DNA from: an uncultured Flavobacteriaceae bacterium
Lineage (GTDB): Bacteria > Bacteroidota > Bacteroidia > Flavobacteriales > Flavobacteriaceae
Direction: 5' to 3'
Assembly: GCA_947497245.1 (NCBI GenBank)
Contig: CANMFO010000001.1
Location: 1,426,001 to 1,490,000, forward strand
DNA length: 64,000 nucleotides
Shown one piece after another: positions 28,976-39,100 of this stretch. How positions within the stretch are numbered: the stretch's first letter is position 1; each line of letters opens with the position of its first letter. The translations under genes and the position numbers were made by a program. Below the pieces are notes generated by a model. The model was not told where the DNA came from. It saw nothing but the letters and a program-made list of their open reading frames with translations, and searched no databases.

Positions 28976-31348
28976 TCAGAATTTCCACCACTTTTTGGTG
29001 CTCTTCCCATAGCCATAACCGTACTTTCCGCCATAGCCCAGATTGGATTCCTTGACATCGTTCACCACAAAGGACAGGCCTTTAAGTTTGCCCTCTTTTT
29101 TAAGCTTGAGGGGGAATTCGATGACCCTGGTTTCGGTCATACCGGCACGGGTCACATATATGATATGGTCTGCGTAACTACTGATCAATAGGGTGTCCGT
29201 AACCACCATCAAGGGTGCGGTATCCACAATGACATAATCGTATTTAAGTGACATATCCGCCAAAAGGTCCTTCATTCTATCGCTCATCAAAAGCTCGGAA
29301 GGATTCGGTGGTATCTTACCGGAATAGATAAGGTCTATGGTATTCGTATGTGCCAACATCGGGTTGATGATGTCCTTGGAGGTCAGTGAATCGTCATAGA
29401 GATACTCGGTAAGACCGGCATCTTTATTGCGCCCGGGTTTCCCCAACTTGTCCACATCCTTGCTGCTGAAGAAGGTGTACAGTTTTGGGTTTCGAATATC
29501 CGCTCCCAACAACAGCACTTTTTTATTGGTGTTGGCAAAAATCATGGCCAAATTGGAAGACAAGAACGTTTTCCCTTCACCGGGCACACTGGAGGTCACA
29601 AAAATAACATTGTTTCTCCCGGCGTGTTTGGACTTTATCAGATAGTCCAAATTGGTCCTTAAAATCCGAAGCGATTCCCCTAGGACGGAACGGTCTTCCT
29701 TGCGAACAAGCACTTCGTCCTTTTTACCCAACCTTGGCAACTCGGCAAGAACGGGAACATCCCTTAACAGCTTTTCAAGTCCAACCTTGTTGTGGATCTT
29801 GTTGTCCAAAAGATCGTTCCCGTAAATAACGGAAAAGGGCAACAATAGTCCCAAGATCAAAGAGGCCAGGAAAATAAGCGGTTTTTTAGGTGTTACGGGG
29901 TCTTCCGACACCAAATATGCGCTATCGACAATTTTGGATTTTGCAGGGCTCGAGGCCGCCTTAATTTGGGATTCCTCCCTTTTCTGTAGCAAATACAGAT
30001 AAAGTGATTCTGTGGTTTCCTGTTGTCTTGTAATAATTCTCAGGTCCCTTTGGTTCTTTGGGGCGGAATATATCGTTCCCTGTATTCTTCCCATCTGGTT
30101 CTGCAGGGTTCCCACGTTCATCCCCACATTTCGTTCCATGGCCGTTAAACTGGATTGCATGGTCGACTTTAACCCGTCCAGTTGCTGGTCCAGGTTCACT
30201 ATCATCGGGTTTTTCTCATCCGCACTCTTCAACAAGCGCTTTCGTTCCGCGACCAATTGGTTGTATTTCGCTGTGGTCTCGGTAATGGCATTGCTGCCTA
30301 CATCCACAACGGGCATTTCTTCATATCCCCCTTCTTGCGACACATAATCTTTCATTCCGGTGACCATCTGGAGCTGAATCCTCGCATTTTCAAGCTGCTG
30401 CCTACTGGCCGCGCTCACCTGTACGGCCGCACCTACCTCCAGCCCTCCCCCTGTTATTCCTTTTTCCGTCAACAATTGTTCGGCATCCTGATCAACCGAG
30501 GTAAGCGTGGTTGAAATGAGTCCGATACGGTTGTCAATAAACTCAGAGGTTTTGTCCGCAACGGCCTGTTTGTCCTCAATGGCATTTTTGTTGTAGTTGA
30601 ATATCAACGAATTGATGATGTCCGTGGCCTTCTTTTCAATGGGATCGTTAAGGGTGATATCGATGATATTTGAAAATTCGAGCGCCGGGGCGATGACGAT
30701 TTTTCTTTGGTACCGTTCCGCGACCACAAAAAGCGGTTTTACGGAAACCTTTATTTTCTGTCCTTTATATTTCGTAAAGTGCGGGAGGTTGGGGGTAATT
30801 ATGACATCGCCGAGCAAGGTGGGTACGCTTTTCCCGAAGGAATAGATCTTCACAGGGCTGTCGCGCTCAATGCTATATCCAAAAGTGGTATCGGAAGATA
30901 GTTCAAGATAAAACTCAAAGGTAGATTGGTTTATTATAGAATCGTTTGATATGAAGTTGATGCTTACGGGGCGGTTATTGTAAATTTCCGAGTCTTTCAC
31001 ATTTCCCAGGGCAATAACATTGACATTCAGCCCCAAATCACTCACGACCTGCACGAAATTTGATCGGGAGTTCAGGATCTCCATTTCATCCTCCACCTTA
31101 TTTTTAGCTCCCCCCAATAGCGTCAGGTCTTGAAAAGCAGACAACTCAGATGTTGAATTCTTATCTTCCAAAATCTGGATCTTTGCCTTCGCGGCATATT
31201 CGGGAGTAGCGTATCGAATATAGATAAAGGCCAGGACCATGGCCGCAAGGGCGGATAGAAGAAACCATTTCCAATGTTTGGTATAAGTAGCAATGGTCTC
31301 CTTCAAATCGGCACTGTTGCTAGGGAAATCTTGTGCGTTTGTACTCAT
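28976..31348 (-). CDS. wzc: Polysaccharide co-polymerase / tyrosine autokinase (Wzc-like)
   Basis: Wzz domain and TM; Walker A FVTSSVPGEGKTFLSSNLA; Walker B-like YVIVDTAPLMVVTD; Tyr-rich tail GYGGKYGYGYGKSTKKWWKF. Confidence 0.92.
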   Translation of the reverse strand: MSTNAQDFPSNSADLKETIATYTKHWKWFLLSALAAMVLAFIYIRYATPEYAAKAKIQILEDKNSTSELSAFQDLTLLGGAKNKVEDEMEILNSRSNFVQVVSDLGLNVNVIALGNVKDSEIYNNRPVSINFISNDSIINQSTFEFYLELSSDTTFGYSIERDSPVKIYSFGKSVPTLLGDVIITPNLPHFTKYKGQKIKVSVKPLFVVAERYQRKIVIAPALEFSNIIDITLNDPIEKKATDIINSLIFNYNKNAIEDKQAVADKTSEFIDNRIGLISTTLTSVDQDAEQLLTEKGITGGGLEVGAAVQVSAASRQQLENARIQLQMVTGMKDYVSQEGGYEEMPVVDVGSNAITETTAKYNQLVAERKRLLKSADEKNPMIVNLDQQLDGLKSTMQSSLTAMERNVGMNVGTLQNQMGRIQGTIYSAPKNQRDLRIITRQQETTESLYLYLLQKREESQIKAASSPAKSKIVDSAYLVSEDPVTPKKPLIFLASLILGLLLPFSVIYGNDLLDNKIHNKVGLEKLLRDVPVLAELPRLGKKDEVLVRKEDRSVLGESLRILRTNLDYLIKSKHAGRNNVIFVTSSVPGEGKTFLSSNLAMIFANTNKKVLLLGADIRNPKLYTFFSSKDVDKLGKPGRNKDAGLTEYLYDDSLTSKDIINPMLAHTNTIDLIYSGKIPPNPSELLMSDRMKDLLADMSLKYDYVIVDTAPLMVVTDTLLISSYADHIIYVTRAGMTETRVIEFPLKLKKEGKLKGLSFVVNDVKESNLGYGGKYGYGYGKSTKKWWKF

Positions 31349-31389
31349 GGTAAATTTTAGGTATTATAACGTGTGATGAAAATAAAACG

Positions 31390-32166
31390 CTAATTGCTCC
31401 TAGTTATTATCAATACGGTCGATGTAATGAGAAGTGAGGCTACTGAGACCCAGATGGAAGCCCTATTGTCGAGTGCCGAGGAGGTGATCGCCGAATTGTT
31501 GGGTTCAACATATACCACATCGTTCTGGGTCAGATAATACACCGGGGAATTTAGGGACTCTTTCTTTGTCAGATCAATTCGGGTATACACCTTGGTTCCG
31601 TTAAAATCACGGATGACCATAACATTATCGCGCTTTCCCTTGATGGTAAGGTCGTTCGCCAGACCAATGGCCTCCAAGACCGTAATCTGTTCGCCCAGCA
31701 CCGGGTAGGTCCCCGGCTGTCTTACCTCGCCCAATACCGTTACGGTAAAGTTCTTTAACCGAATGTTGATAATGGGATCCTTCAGGTAATCGGACAATTT
31801 TTCCTTGAGCAAGGTCTTGGTTTCCTCCGGGGAAAGCCCTACTACCCTGACGGTACCCAGGACTGGAAAATCGATATCACCATTTTTATCGATGATATAA
31901 TCCACCTGTTCGGGTCGTATCCCTCCCTCTTCGGCACCTTTGAAAAGATTAAAGGGCAAACTCGCCACGGGGTCCAAGGTGGACACATGGATGCTTAGCA
32001 CATCATCTATCTTAAACTTATTGGTGTGGGAGTTATTGCTTTTAATGGTTTCATAATCGCTTGCGTTCTGAAAATAAACGACATCCTTTTTTGAGGCGCA
32101 TGACGAGAAAATAACAGCTGTAACCAGAACGATTAGGGTATTTGGAGAGAAAAAATTTATTTTCAT
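31390..32166 (-). CDS. wza: Polysaccharide export outer-membrane lipoprotein (Wza-like)
   Basis: Lipobox FSSCASKKDVVYFQN; Poly_export domain (KIDDVLSIHVSTLDP...VDYIIDKNGDIDFPVLGTVRVVGLSPEE) and SLBB (VTVLGEVRQPGTYPV). Confidence 0.92.
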   Translation of the reverse strand: MKINFFSPNTLIVLVTAVIFSSCASKKDVVYFQNASDYETIKSNNSHTNKFKIDDVLSIHVSTLDPVASLPFNLFKGAEEGGIRPEQVDYIIDKNGDIDFPVLGTVRVVGLSPEETKTLLKEKLSDYLKDPIINIRLKNFTVTVLGEVRQPGTYPVLGEQITVLEAIGLANDLTIKGKRDNVMVIRDFNGTKVYTRIDLTKKESLNSPVYYLTQNDVVYVEPNNSAITSSALDNRASIWVSVASLLITSTVLIITRSN

Positions 32167-32209
32167 AATAATGGTTTACGATATTTTAGAGTGCAAGATT
32201 AGTGAAAAA

Positions 32210-34147
32210 TTATGATTCAACAACCTTCAGCGTAGGCTTGTTGCTGGTAGTTTTCTGTTCTTTTTTATCCAAGTCACAGAACTCCGAGTTCCTTGAAACA
32301 AACTCGGGAACAATAATTTTCATGAGCTTCACAGTATCGCCGCTAAAGAACATATTGGTGACACAAAGTTCGTCAATTTTAGATCGAACGTGTGCATAAT
32401 CGAGCTCCCGTACCTTGCTGATCTTGATCTTTTTGTGGTATGTGGGCAAGGTATTCTCTCCATTCGCCAAAAGCTCTTCGTATAATTTCTCCCCTGGACG
32501 CAAGCCGGTGATTTTAATGTCAATGTCCTCCGGATAGCTCAGGCCCGATAACTTGATCATGTTTTTTGCCAAATCGAATATCTTGATCGATTCACCCATA
32601 TCGAAAATAAAGATTTCGCCGCCTTCTCCCATCGCTCCCGCTTCCAACACAAGCTGTGAGGCCTCCGGTATGGTCATAAAATAGCGTGTAACATCCTTGT
32701 GGGTCAAGGTCAATGGTCCACCCTTTTCGATTTGTTTTCGGAACAGGGGAATCACCGATCCATTGGAGCCCAGGACATTTCCAAAACGTGTGGTAATGAA
32801 CTTGGTCTTCTTTTCTTGCTCCATGCAACTGATGTACATTTCCGCAATTCGCTTACTGGCCCCCATTACATTCGTAGGGTTCACCGCCTTGTCGGTAGAT
32901 ACGAAAACAAATTTCTCTACCTTGTGGTTGACCGATAGATCGGCAACGGTCTTGGTGCCAGCTATGTTGATCTTGATCGCCTCATAGGCATTGTACTCCA
33001 TCAGCGGGACATGTTTATAGGCCGCCGCATGAAATACCATATGGGGCTTGTGTTCCTGGAAAATCGCATTTAGCCTGTTCTTGTCCCTAATATCACCCAC
33101 AATTGGAATAAAGTTGTGGTACCCGTTTTGTTTGAGTTCCTGTTGCAGGTCGTACAGGGCCGATTCCGCCTGATCTATTATGATGAGTGACTTATAGTCA
33201 TAGCTGCATATCTGACGGACGATCTCACTACCTATGGAACCTGCACCACCGGTAACAAGGACCACCTTGTCCTTAAGCTGCATTTCGATTTTTTGGTTTT
33301 TGATATTGATCGGGGCGCGATCGAGCAAATCCTCGATCTGTACCTGCTTTATCTGGGAAGCCCTTAACTCTCCATTTATCCAATCTTCAACGGGCGGTAC
33401 TATTTTTACCTGTACATTGAATTCCACCATGCCTTCCACCAGCGCCCTCAATTTCTTTGGATCGATATTCTGTATCGAAAAAATCACCTCCGAAATGTTC
33501 TGTTTATTGATAAAGTCGCCAGTGAGCATGTCTTTGTGAAAGACCTTTACCCCATTGATCTGTTTTCCCGATTTTTGGTTGTCATTGTCTATATATCCCA
33601 CCACCCGAGATCTGCTCTTGGAATGATTGGTGATCGCATTGTGAGTCAGTATGCCCGATTCGCCCGCACCGTAGATCAGCACGTTTTTGTTTACCTTAAG
33701 GTCGCGACTCGCGTAGCTTTCGTAAATGGCCTTAAAAATATAGCGCGAGGCCGTAAGTCCTATGAAGGCCAAAAGACTATGAATGATGATGATTCCGAGA
33801 AAAATGGTAAAATTTTCGAAAAAACCGAATTCCTTATTGATCAATACAACCGTGATCATAAGAATGCTCGACAGGCATATTGCATTAAATATGTTGTACA
33901 CATCCCGCACCCCCGTATGCCGAACCACTCCCTTGTACGAGCCCACGATCAAAAACGCCACTAGGGAAATTAGGGCGACCACGGGCAACTGAATATAAAG
34001 TTTGTCCACATCGAACTTAAAGGACAGGTTGAATCTAATAAAGTAGGATAAGAAGAAGGCGATACATGCCGATATTACATCTATGGCCAATACCAGCCAT
34101 TTAGATGCATACCTATTGGCGCTGTGGGAAATGTAGTTTTGTATCAT
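32210..34147 (-). CDS. Membrane-anchored nucleotide-sugar 4,6-dehydratase (PglF/WbpM/CapD-like)
   Basis: N-terminal TM helices plus CoA-binding-like domain; GGAGSIGSEIVRQI; STDKAVNPTNVMGASKR with Met in place of the SDR Tyr, as in the WbpM/PglF group. Confidence 0.9.
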   Translation of the reverse strand: MIQNYISHSANRYASKWLVLAIDVISACIAFFLSYFIRFNLSFKFDVDKLYIQLPVVALISLVAFLIVGSYKGVVRHTGVRDVYNIFNAICLSSILMITVVLINKEFGFFENFTIFLGIIIIHSLLAFIGLTASRYIFKAIYESYASRDLKVNKNVLIYGAGESGILTHNAITNHSKSRSRVVGYIDNDNQKSGKQINGVKVFHKDMLTGDFINKQNISEVIFSIQNIDPKKLRALVEGMVEFNVQVKIVPPVEDWINGELRASQIKQVQIEDLLDRAPINIKNQKIEMQLKDKVVLVTGGAGSIGSEIVRQICSYDYKSLIIIDQAESALYDLQQELKQNGYHNFIPIVGDIRDKNRLNAIFQEHKPHMVFHAAAYKHVPLMEYNAYEAIKINIAGTKTVADLSVNHKVEKFVFVSTDKAVNPTNVMGASKRIAEMYISCMEQEKKTKFITTRFGNVLGSNGSVIPLFRKQIEKGGPLTLTHKDVTRYFMTIPEASQLVLEAGAMGEGGEIFIFDMGESIKIFDLAKNMIKLSGLSYPEDIDIKITGLRPGEKLYEELLANGENTLPTYHKKIKISKVRELDYAHVRSKIDELCVTNMFFSGDTVKLMKIIVPEFVSRNSEFCDLDKKEQKTTSNKPTLKVVES

Positions 34148-35283
34148 GAAATGGTTTTTGTAATAATATTGGTTATTCTGCTGAGCACCTTCTCCGAGAG
34201 GTCCGTACCGCTTGGAAGACAGAGACCACGTTCAAAAAGGTTTTCAGAAACCCCGTTTACGTGGCTTTTGAACTGCTCAAAAACCGGTTGCCGGTGCATC
34301 GGTTTCCACAGCGGTCTGCATTCCACGTTCTCTTCCGATAGGGAGATTCGGATCGCCTCCCGCATTTCGTAGGATTCAGATAGCATGCAGGTCAGCCAAC
34401 GGTTGGAAAAAAACCCTTCGGGCTCTTCCAAAAACTCGATACCGCCAAGGTGCTGCAAATGTTCTTTATAGAATTGATAGTTATTTCTTCTCGCAATCAC
34501 CCGATCTTCCAACACTTCCATTTGCCCCCTACCGATACCCGCAAGTATATTGCTCATTCGATAGTTATGGCCTATTACGGAATGTTGATAGTGAGGTGCT
34601 TTGTCCCTCGCCTGAGTGGCCAGAAAAATGGCCTTTTCCTTGATCTCCGGGTCTTTGGTGACCAACGCCCCGCCACCCGAGGTGGTTATGATCTTGTTTC
34701 CGTTGAAGGAAAGGATGCCGATATCACCAAAGGTGCCGCATTTAACACCATGGTAGGTGCTTCCCAACGCCTCGGCGCTGTCCTCCAGGATCGGAATGTC
34801 ATATTTTTCCGAGATGTTCTTGATCTCCTGCACCTTATAGGGCATCCCGTACAAGTGTACCGCTATGATGGCCTTGGGCTTTTTTCCTTCCGCTATGGAT
34901 GCGACAATGGCCTCCTCCAGAAGCTGGGGAGACATATTCCAAGTATCGCTTTCGCTGTCAATGAATATGGGAGTGGCCCCCAAATATTCTATCGGGTTGG
35001 CCGAAGCGGAAAAAGTAAAGCTCTGACAAAGTACGGCATCCCCTCTTTTGACCCCCAAAAGTTTTAGTCCCAAATGAATAGCGGCCGTTCCCGAGCTCAG
35101 GGCGGCAACAAAACTATTTTCGTTCAGGAAATCGGCGAGTTTCTGTTCGAATCCCGTTACATTGGCGCCCAATGGAGCTATCCAATTGGTTTCAAAGGCC
35201 TCCTGAACATAGTGCTGTTCCAAGCCGCCCATATGGGGTGCCGAAAGCCAGATTTTTACCTTACCAATGGTTTTAGCGTCCAA
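34144..35283 (-). CDS. DegT/DnrJ/EryC1/StrS aminotransferase, PglE-like
   Basis: LSAPHMGGLEQHYVQEAFETNWIAPLGANVTGFEQ; EDSAEALGSTYHG; FNGNKIITTSGGGALVT (PLP Lys). 4-bp overlap with the next gene. Confidence 0.92.
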   Translation of the reverse strand: MDAKTIGKVKIWLSAPHMGGLEQHYVQEAFETNWIAPLGANVTGFEQKLADFLNENSFVAALSSGTAAIHLGLKLLGVKRGDAVLCQSFTFSASANPIEYLGATPIFIDSESDTWNMSPQLLEEAIVASIAEGKKPKAIIAVHLYGMPYKVQEIKNISEKYDIPILEDSAEALGSTYHGVKCGTFGDIGILSFNGNKIITTSGGGALVTKDPEIKEKAIFLATQARDKAPHYQHSVIGHNYRMSNILAGIGRGQMEVLEDRVIARRNNYQFYKEHLQHLGGIEFLEEPEGFFSNRWLTCMLSESYEMREAIRISLSEENVECRPLWKPMHRQPVFEQFKSHVNGVSENLFERGLCLPSGTDLSEKVLSRITNIITKTIS

Positions 35284-36085
35284 AAGGTTATAGATTTTAG
35301 AGGATTTATCGTGTAAAAATAAACATACTTTCCGTGCAACGAATAGAAAATCAACATATTTCGTTTAAGATTGAAAAATCTCGGTAAACTACAACAACGA
35401 AACATTTTGACCCAGAAAACGTCGCTTCTGTCAACACTTCAAATCTTTCCGCTATGGTTGTACAATATAGGTGCCAACAGTAAATCAATGGAATTATCCT
35501 TACCGCGAACCCAGTCGCCAAGAATTGAAATCAAAAAAACAAAAACCATCAACCCCAGTGAAGGGCGAAAGAGTAGTAACCATCGGCAATAGGTTCGCGT
35601 GGACAACGCTCTGGTAATTTACGAAAATTTGTTAATTTCCAAGGTTTATCATTTAAATATTCCATAATTAAAGGGTCTTCTCTCAGAACCCCATCGCTCC
35701 GTACCTTTTAATTATACCTTATTGTATGTATTGCGGACAGAAATGTTGCCGGGACATATCGTTCCGATACCCTGTTGAAAATCGCGTACCGGCCCGCCCC
35801 TGGCCTTGTAAAACCATTCCACCGTATGGCCTTGGGGCGCCGTCCAGATCATCGTTTTTCGCGACTTGGAGATAAGAAGGTCTGCCCACCTGTTCCCCAA
35901 AATGTTCCTGAAGGTGTGCCGAAACGCCATGGCCATCCACCAAGACCGAATCTCCGGTTTTGTGCGGATCAGGGCAATCCCTAATTGAAACTCCAAATTG
36001 GGTAGGGTTTATCGTATTTCACTTGTTATTAGTCGAGTAATTGTCCGTTTTGACGTTTTATTCTTTTTTTTTCTATTATACCACA

Positions 36086-36093
36086 TAAATTTG
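36086..36093 (+). promoter_or_regulatory. Candidate Bacteroidota -7 element TAAATTTG
   Basis: Matches TAnnTTTG, 32 bp upstream of the 36125 ATG; no clear -33 element seen. Confidence 0.35.
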
Positions 36094-36124
36094 GCCTATC
36101 AATAATGATAACCCCAGCAGCGCT

Positions 36125-39100
36125 ATGAGAAAAAATTACGCACTATTGAAATTACCCATACTTTTTTTTATAGGATCAATCGTTTCTTCCGTTCAGGCCC
36201 AAACCCCTGAGCAAGATGGTCAATGGAGCGATCCGATTCCGTTTGGAATTGTACCGGTTGCCGTTGCGAACCTTCCTGACGGCAAGTTGATCACCTGGTC
36301 ATCCAAGTTCCGGGACACGTATACCGAGATGGAGGATGGAATGACCTATACTGAAATATTCGACCCCACTCTGGGCACGGACGGCCAAGCACTTGGCGAA
36401 ACAGTGACCCAGACCAACCACGACATGTTCTGTCCCGGAATCAACAACCTGGCCGATGGACGGATCCTTTCAGCAGGAGGTACCAGCAGCGAGCGCACCA
36501 GTATATATGACCCCGTGACAGGTATCTGGTCCCGGGCCGCCGATATGAATGTCAATCGGGGTTACCAGGGCAATGTGACACTGGCAGACGGATCGGTCTT
36601 TACCGTTGGCGGTTCTTGGAGCGGTAGCAACACCGTGGCCACCAATGGGGGCAAGAATGCGGAACTCTATACGCCGTCCACCGGATGGATCAATCTTCCC
36701 AATATCGAAGGGGAGGACATATTCACGGCGAACGATCTGGCCAAGGAACTTCAGGGCCCGTATAGGGTGGACAACCATGTATGGCTCTGGCCTGCGCCCA
36801 ATGGCAAAATCTTCCATGCGGGTCCGGGTGAAATGATGCACTGGATCGAACCGGATATCGCGAACGGAGGTTCCATTTCAGATGCGGGCTTACGGGGCAC
36901 GGACACTTACTCCATGAAGGGGACCACCGTAATGTTCGACATTGGTAAAATATTAAAAGTGGGAGGGGCGGAATCCTACGGCAGTTCCGATCCGGCCTTT
37001 GTGCCGGCCAAGGACAACTCCATGGTCATCGACATCAACGATGAGAACAACGTCACCGTAACGGCCACCGTGAACAATCTGAGCTTCGCCAGGACCATGC
37101 ACAACAGTACGGTGCTCCCTGATGGAAAAGTGCTGGTTACCGGAGGGCTCGATAAGGCCGAAGTCTTTTCGGATACAGGTGCCAGGCTCACAGCCGAGCT
37201 GTACGATCCCGCGACGAACAGTTGGAGCAATGTTGCCGGGATGGCAATACCCAGAACATACCACAGTGTTTCCATTTTGCTGACCGATGGCCGTGTCTTT
37301 GTTGGAGGCGGCGGTCTTTGCGACACTTCCAACCTGGATGAATGCGTCAACCACATGGACGCTGAAATCTATAGCCCACCGTATCTCTTTACCGCGGGAG
37401 GCGCACTGGCCACAAGGCCCACGATCTCGGCCCCGGCAACATCCGACTATGACACAAATATCAGTGTAACGGGCACGAATGGCATCAATGGGTTCAGCCT
37501 CATCCGTTTTTCCGCGGCTACCCACAGTACCAACAACGAACAACGCCGGATCCCTGTAGGCTTTACGGAGGACACTCCGGGAAATTATACCGTCTCCATC
37601 CCGAATAGGGAACTATTGCCTCCTGGAAACTACATGCTCTTTGCACTGGACATTAATGGGGTGCCCAGCGTCGCGGAGACCATCAATATCGGTTCCGACG
37701 TACCCTTGTCCATCAATCCAAACCTTATATTGGACCTCAGCTTCGATGAGACCTCCGGGTCTACGGCCAATGACGGTTCTTTGTACAACAACGACGCCAC
37801 TATTTATGATGTGGACAACGATGCGGCCGACAAGACAGCGGGTACCCATACATGGGATACCGGTGTTTTTGGCGGGGCCATCGCCATGGATGGTTTCGAA
37901 TTCCAGAGCAACACGATCATCGAGGTGCCCTATTCGGCATCCATGGCGACCATCCAGGACGCCGTAACCGTAATGGCCTGGGTGAACCGTGCCGATATCG
38001 ACTTCAACGTGGGCATCTTGAGCCACGACTACCCGCAATTGTTCTTCGGCTTCCACAACAGTATGTACAAATGGGACTTCCCAACCGATACCGGTGGAAG
38101 GGCGGACTGCTACGCGGGCTACTCCCCATTGAACACTTGGGTGCACATAGCGGCCACCTATGACGGACAGACCGCCCGACTCTTTGCCAATGGCGTGGAG
38201 ATATGTACGCAGGCCGTTTCGGGAGATTTCAATCTCAATTCCGCAGAGGCGAACTTCTCGGCTTTTACAGCTTCCGGTTTTTACCAGCGTGATCCCAATG
38301 TGGTACCTTCCTACAATGGAAGTGGCGTTACGGACGAGATCAATGGAAAAATTGACGAATTTAAAGTATTCAACAAGGCATTGGGTGCCCAGGAGATCCA
38401 GGCATTTTTCGAACTGGGCCAGGCTCAGGGTGTCGGAGTGCCCGTCTGCCCCGACGGCACGATAACCGCCGAGTATAAAATAGGCAATGGAGCATGGATC
38501 GCCGGCAACAACATCAATGTGCCCGAGGGTAGCGAGGTCTTCATAAGGGCCCAGGCTACAGGGGAATACCTGGTCACCGTACCCGAAGTGGACAGTGATA
38601 CTTTCAGTTCCCTGACCGATTTCACCCAAACAAATGGTTACAAATTGGATACGGGAACAAAAACCTCTGACAACGATGGGACCGTGTCGGCCACCAACGA
38701 GGGTCAGTACGTACTGACCACTGTGGGCGGGTGCGCCGTGGTAATCAACCTGAACGTCACGGGCAGCTGTGATCCTGGAGACACCCAGGTACAGGCTGAA
38801 TGGAGGATAGGGACAGCGCCCTACCAGAACGGTAACATCGGGGAAGACGTGAACATCACGGCAGACGAAGGGCAGAACGTACGCTTGAGCCTGCTTCCCA
38901 ATGTTAAGGACAGCGACGGCACCGCCCTGCGCTTCGACGTCACAACACCAAGCGGAGCCATTATAAACAGTGTTTTCGGGGACTACAGGATCGATGGCAT
39001 CAAGCCCTCCGATGCTGGGAACTATATCTTGGAATCCGAGGAAGGCTGTTCGCTTATCATCACGGTGGATGTCAATGCATTCGATTGTGGCACGGTGGAA

